From: Dehalococcoidia bacterium
GTDB lineage: Bacteria; Chloroflexota; Dehalococcoidia; UBA2979
NCBI GenBank assembly: GCA_018700215.1
Contig: JABIST010000441.1
Location: 1-8,059, forward strand
DNA: 8,059 nt
Reading direction: 5' to 3'
Numbering within the stretch: the stretch's first letter is position 1; every line of letters starts with the position of its first letter. This document shows positions 5,592-8,059 of the stretch, in pieces. The notes under the pieces are model-generated. The model was not told the DNA's origin. It worked only from the letters and a program-made list of their open reading frames with translations, and ran no database searches. The position numbers were made by a program, and so were the translations under genes.

Positions 5592-6341
5592 TCACCCGTC
5601 GTTCGGGACCCCTTGAGGCGTTATGGCCCGTGTTCTGCGTTCCGCCCAGACAGCGACCAGCAGTAGCACGATTCCGAGCACGACGAACGCCGCCGCCTCG
5701 ATACCGATTGCATCCGCTCCGCGCACCGAGGCCGGCGTCAGTGCCACACGCAGCAGCGCCGCCGCCCCGCCCAGCGCAATCAGCGATGGTGTGAGAGGCC
5801 GCTTCAAGGAGAGAAGGCCGCCCGCCGCGATGAGCAACAGCGTCGCCTCGATCAGCGGGGTCGCTAGCCGCGTATCGGACAGTCCGGACATCGCGAATCC
5901 CAGCGGGGCTGGAGCCTCGGCTCCGTAGCAGGCGTCGCGCACCACGCATGCCGCGTCGTAAGTCACTGTCGTAATCACCAGCCCCGCCGCCAGCACCGCG
6001 AACCAGGCGAGGCGCGCCTCGGACAGCCCGCGTTCACCTCGGGTGCGCCACAGCACCACCGCGGCCGCGCCAAGCACGCCGAGGAACACGTGCAGCCCGC
6101 CTTGCAATCGAATCAGCACCAGCGGGTCGGTCAGCGACGACGGTGAGTCGGTGACGAGGAACCCGAGCCGCGCTACGACGACGAACGCGATTCCCGCGTT
6201 CCAGAACAGGTCGCCGACCTCGGAGCGAGGGAGGCGGAGCAACGTAGCGACGTGCTTGCCGGAGAGCGCGAGCGTACCGGCCACCAGGAACAGCGAGACG
6301 TACTCCCCACGCAGGTAGATGAAGTCCAGCACCTCGCTCAC
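5592..6341 (-). CDS. Seven-helix membrane protein related to prolipoprotein diacylglyceryl transferase (Lgt), catalytic motifs not conserved
   Basis: The 249-residue protein has about seven hydrophobic segments (near 14-28, 47-63, 78-97, 111-128, 160-177, 185-199, 211-232). Several blocks line up with Lgt: NAGIAFVVVARLGF (48-61), IRLQGGLHVFLGVLG (77-91) against the Lgt GG-x-S-F-HGG-x-x-G loop, and CYGAEAPAPLGF with TRLATPLIEATLLL (138-170) against the Lgt region ending R-x-P-x-Q-x-Y-E. The catalytic His of the HGG loop is not at its usual place (F86; a His occurs at 84), and the GRxGNFxNxE signature is replaced by C132-V-V-R-D-A-C138-Y-G. It is therefore probably not a lipoprotein-modifying enzyme. 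Its GTG start overlaps the tlpA-type stop by 4 bases (GTGA, 6338-6341), implying translational coupling. A role with the thioredoxin in moving electrons or folding envelope proteins is speculation. Homology is moderately sure, function unknown. Confidence 0.75.
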   Translation of the reverse strand: MSEVLDFIYLRGEYVSLFLVAGTLALSGKHVATLLRLPRSEVGDLFWNAGIAFVVVARLGFLVTDSPSSLTDPLVLIRLQGGLHVFLGVLGAAAVVLWRTRGERGLSEARLAWFAVLAAGLVITTVTYDAACVVRDACYGAEAPAPLGFAMSGLSDTRLATPLIEATLLLIAAGGLLSLKRPLTPSLIALGGAAALLRVALTPASVRGADAIGIEAAAFVVLGIVLLLVAVWAERRTRAITPQGVPNDG

Positions 6342-6919
6342 GGTGCCGCCTCTCCGTCGCTGGCCGTCGAGGTTTGCGCCTCCTCGATCAGCACACGCAG
6401 CCGCGCCTCGGTAATCGGCCCCAGGTGCGTTGCGACGAGCCCGCCATTAGCATCCAAGACATAAGTCGTTGGCAGCACCTGTACCTGGTACGCGTGATCG
6501 AACGAGCCGTCATCAATCGCGTGGCGGAAGTCCAGATCAGCCTCCGCCGCAAACGCCCGCGCCGAAGCCTCGGTGTCGTCCTGCACCACCCCGAGGAAGC
6601 TCACGCCCGAACCCTCGAGGTCGGCAGCCACCCGACTCAACGTCGGTGCCTCCTCGCGGCAGGGCGGGCACCACGAGGCCCAGACGTTGATCACCACCAC
6701 CTCGCCGCGCAATTCGTCGGAGTTGAGCGAGCCACCATCGAGCAGCGGCAGCTCGAACGGCGGCGCCGCGATCCGCTCCGGCGGCGCGGGACTGGCGAGG
6801 GCGAAGCCAGCCACGATCAGCACGAGCGCCAGCGCCGCGCCCGCGCCGAGCAGCGCTCGCGCGATCGAGCGTCGCGTCACCTCGATGGCGGGAGGGGAGG
6901 GGGTGTCGGTTGTGGTCAC
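6338..6919 (-). CDS. TlpA/ResA-family membrane-anchored thiol:disulfide oxidoreductase
   Basis: The 193-residue product is tethered by one N-terminal segment (about 22-43) with the thioredoxin domain outside (about 50-182). The active site is W83-C84-P85-P86-C87, preceded by VVVINVWAS, and the cis-proline is P150 in VLPTTYVLD; both are typical of TlpA, ResA and CcmG. Such proteins keep envelope cysteines reduced, for example in the CuA site or Sco protein before copper is loaded, or in apocytochrome c. With a PCuAC gene in the same operon, CuA or copper-chaperone maintenance is the likelier job. The start is GTG at 6919; an in-frame TAG (6929-6931) closes the frame just upstream. GAGGG directly abuts the GTG, too close for a normal ribosome site, so a leaderless mRNA or an internal start (GTG at codon 14) is possible. 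It is first in a five-gene minus-strand operon. Confidence 0.92.
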   Translation of the reverse strand: MTTTDTPSPPAIEVTRRSIARALLGAGAALALVLIVAGFALASPAPPERIAAPPFELPLLDGGSLNSDELRGEVVVINVWASWCPPCREEAPTLSRVAADLEGSGVSFLGVVQDDTEASARAFAAEADLDFRHAIDDGSFDHAYQVQVLPTTYVLDANGGLVATHLGPITEARLRVLIEEAQTSTASDGEAAP

Positions 6920-6921
6920 CC

Positions 6922-6936
6922 CTCGATGCTATCGAG
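6922..6936 (-). promoter_or_regulatory. 15-bp dyad over the putative promoter of the tlpA-type operon
   Basis: CTCGAT and ATCGAG are perfect inverted arms around a 3-bp centre, 2 bp upstream of the GTG start. Within it the minus strand reads TAGCAT (6932-6927), which would lie at -13 to -8 if transcription began at the GTG. No convincing -35 is seen. The geometry suits an operator over a leaderless promoter, but no regulator is encoded nearby and the site may be chance. Confidence 0.3.
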
Positions 6937-6979
6937 CGATCGACGAACCCGCGTGCGAGCGCTCACTCGCGTGATACGA

Positions 6980-7007
6980 AGACGGGCGACCTCTCGGCCG
7001 CCCGTCT
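6980..7007 (-). terminator. Terminator-like hairpin downstream of the acyl-CoA dehydrogenase gene
   Basis: AGACGGGCG (6980-6988) and CGCCCGTCT (6999-7007) form a perfect 9-bp GC-rich stem with a 10-nt loop, about 50 nt past the minus-strand stop at 7058 and before the tlpA-type gene. The exit side on the minus strand (TCG, no T-run) is weak for an intrinsic terminator. It probably separates the two transcription units. Confidence 0.6.
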
Positions 7008-7057
7008 CGATTCGATCTTCCGAGGTCGGACAAGCCGCCCTCCGGGATAGCCGGATC

Positions 7058-8059
7058 CTAGCCTCTGGGCAGTCCCAACCCGCGTGTCGCGATGATGTTG
7101 CGCTGCACCTCGGAGGTGCCCGCCGCGATCGTCGATGAGACCGCCATCACGTACGAGCGCGGGAACTGCGCCCGCATCGGCGCTCGGTCACGCTCCCACA
7201 GGTTCGAGTGCAGGCCGAACATCTTCACGCCGGTGTTCGCCAGGCGCTGGCTCAGCTCTGAGTTGAACAGCTTCGAGGTGGACGCCTCGTAGTTCGGGAT
7301 CATGCCGTGGTCCTGCATCGAGATGATTCGGAAGGAGAAGTTGAACATCACCTCCGTCTCGATCGCCCGATCCGCAATCTCCCCGCGCAGCGACGGCTCC
7401 GAGGCCATGCGCGACATCGCCTTGCCCTCATCCGTCGAGGTGTACTCGATCAGGCTGTCCACGCTGCGGCGTGCGTCGATCGCGCCCGTGATGTTGGAGC
7501 GCTCGAAGTCCAGCAGCGTCATGCCCACGTACCAGCCGCGGTTCTCTTCGCCGACACGGTTTGAAATCGGCACACGAACGTCCTCGAAGAACGTCTCGTT
7601 GAAGCCGTGCTCCCAGCCCATGTTGATCAGCGGTTGGACCGAGATGCCCGGCGTGCTCTGGTCCATCAGCAGGAACGAGATCCCGCGATGCTTGGGCGCA
7701 TCCGGGTCCGTCCGCGCCAGCACGAACAGCCAGTCTGAGAACTGCGCGCCGGAGGTCCAGATCTTCTGGCCGTTCAGTACGTATTCGTCACCATCGTGCA
7801 CTGCGCGTGTCTGCAGCGAGGCGAGGTCCGAACCCGAACCTGGCTCGGAATAGCCCTGGGCCCAGATCACGTCTCCGGACAGGATTCCACCCAGGTGCTG
7901 TTTCTTCTGCTCTTCCGTGCCGTGGACGATCAACATCGGCCCCAGCATTCCAACGCCGGCGCCACCAACGCCCGGGGCTCGCGCCTCAGCCATCTCACTG
8001 CGATAGATGAATTGCTCCATCGGTGAGAGCCCGGCGCCGCCGTATTCCTTCGGCCAGTG
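7058..8059 (-). CDS. Acyl-CoA dehydrogenase, FadE-like (5' end outside window)
   Basis: This flavoenzyme oxidises acyl-CoA thioesters at the alpha-beta bond, passing electrons to ETF. The frame is open to the window edge: HWPKEYGGAGLSPMEQ is the usual end of the N-terminal helical domain, so the ATG at 8020 is internal and roughly 50-70 residues are missing. In the 333 visible residues the middle domain shows YSEPGSGSD (70-78) and NGQKIWTSGA (96-105), both FAD and substrate-binding marks. The C-terminal helical domain ends AAGTSEVQRNIIATRGLGLPRG. The Y-E-G-T site that supplies the catalytic Glu in medium-chain enzymes reads A-A-G-T here (A313). This is common in actinobacterial FadE-type enzymes, where the base comes from another helix or the enzyme is a two-subunit complex. 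Expression is separate from the copper operon because of the intervening hairpin. Substrate is unknown; branched or cyclic acyl-CoA would fit the subtype. Confidence 0.93.
   Translation of the reverse strand, partial: HWPKEYGGAGLSPMEQFIYRSEMAEARAPGVGGAGVGMLGPMLIVHGTEEQKKQHLGGILSGDVIWAQGYSEPGSGSDLASLQTRAVHDGDEYVLNGQKIWTSGAQFSDWLFVLARTDPDAPKHRGISFLLMDQSTPGISVQPLINMGWEHGFNETFFEDVRVPISNRVGEENRGWYVGMTLLDFERSNITGAIDARRSVDSLIEYTSTDEGKAMSRMASEPSLRGEIADRAIETEVMFNFSFRIISMQDHGMIPNYEASTSKLFNSELSQRLANTGVKMFGLHSNLWERDRAPMRAQFPRSYVMAVSSTIAAGTSEVQRNIIATRGLGLPRG

Noticed and set aside
5592..6341. Assignment of the membrane protein as CopD or CcdA, suggested by the copper/thioredoxin context
   Set aside because: Neither the helix pattern nor conserved residues fit; the GG-L loop and R-x-x-x-P-x-x-E-A block point to Lgt instead.
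4372..6978. Recurring hexamer GATACG/CGTATC in intergenic regions as a possible regulator motif
   Set aside because: I counted six occurrences on both strands from 4372 to 6978, at least one inside a gene (about 5870), which is close to chance for a hexamer over this length.

Overview
The window is high-GC bacterial DNA with dense gene packing and ordinary Shine-Dalgarno sites. The gene mix (luciferase-like flavin oxidoreductase, mandelate-racemase-type enolase, paired short-chain dehydrogenases, FadE-like acyl-CoA dehydrogenase) resembles the paralogue-rich catabolic gene sets known from Chloroflexota such as the SAR202/Dehalococcoidia lineages. This assignment is an inference from gene content; no rRNA or other phylogenetic marker is present, and an actinobacterial source is not excluded.

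Positions 1-3849 hold a plus-strand run of four genes: the 3' part of a luciferase-like flavin/F420 oxidoreductase, an enolase-superfamily acid-sugar dehydratase/racemase relative, and two tandemly duplicated short-chain dehydrogenases (SDRs). Together they look like part of an oxidative catabolic cluster, with substrate unknown. A hairpin at 3859-3886 separates this run from a convergent minus-strand operon.

Positions 6919-3890 (read on the minus strand) hold five genes for the cell envelope: a membrane-anchored TlpA-type thioredoxin, a seven-helix protein related to Lgt but lacking its catalytic motifs, an exported His/Cys-containing protein of no recognised family, a PCuAC copper-chaperone lipoprotein with the complete copper motif, and a small cupredoxin-like lipoprotein that has lost most copper ligands. 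By analogy with the known TlpA/PcuC pathways this is best read as an extracytoplasmic copper-delivery and thiol-redox module, probably serving the CuA site of a cytochrome oxidase encoded elsewhere.

The most unusual signal is in the gap before the PCuAC gene. The minus-strand transcript can fold into a three-way junction of about 100 nt (4965-5063). Its closing stem pairs the PCuAC Shine-Dalgarno with the last codons of the upstream gene. This predicts either translational coupling or ligand-dependent control of the copper chaperone.

The right end (7058-8059) is most of a minus-strand acyl-CoA dehydrogenase gene, cut by the window edge and followed by a terminator-like hairpin ahead of the copper operon. 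I see no tRNA, rRNA, CRISPR array, insertion sequence or phage gene.
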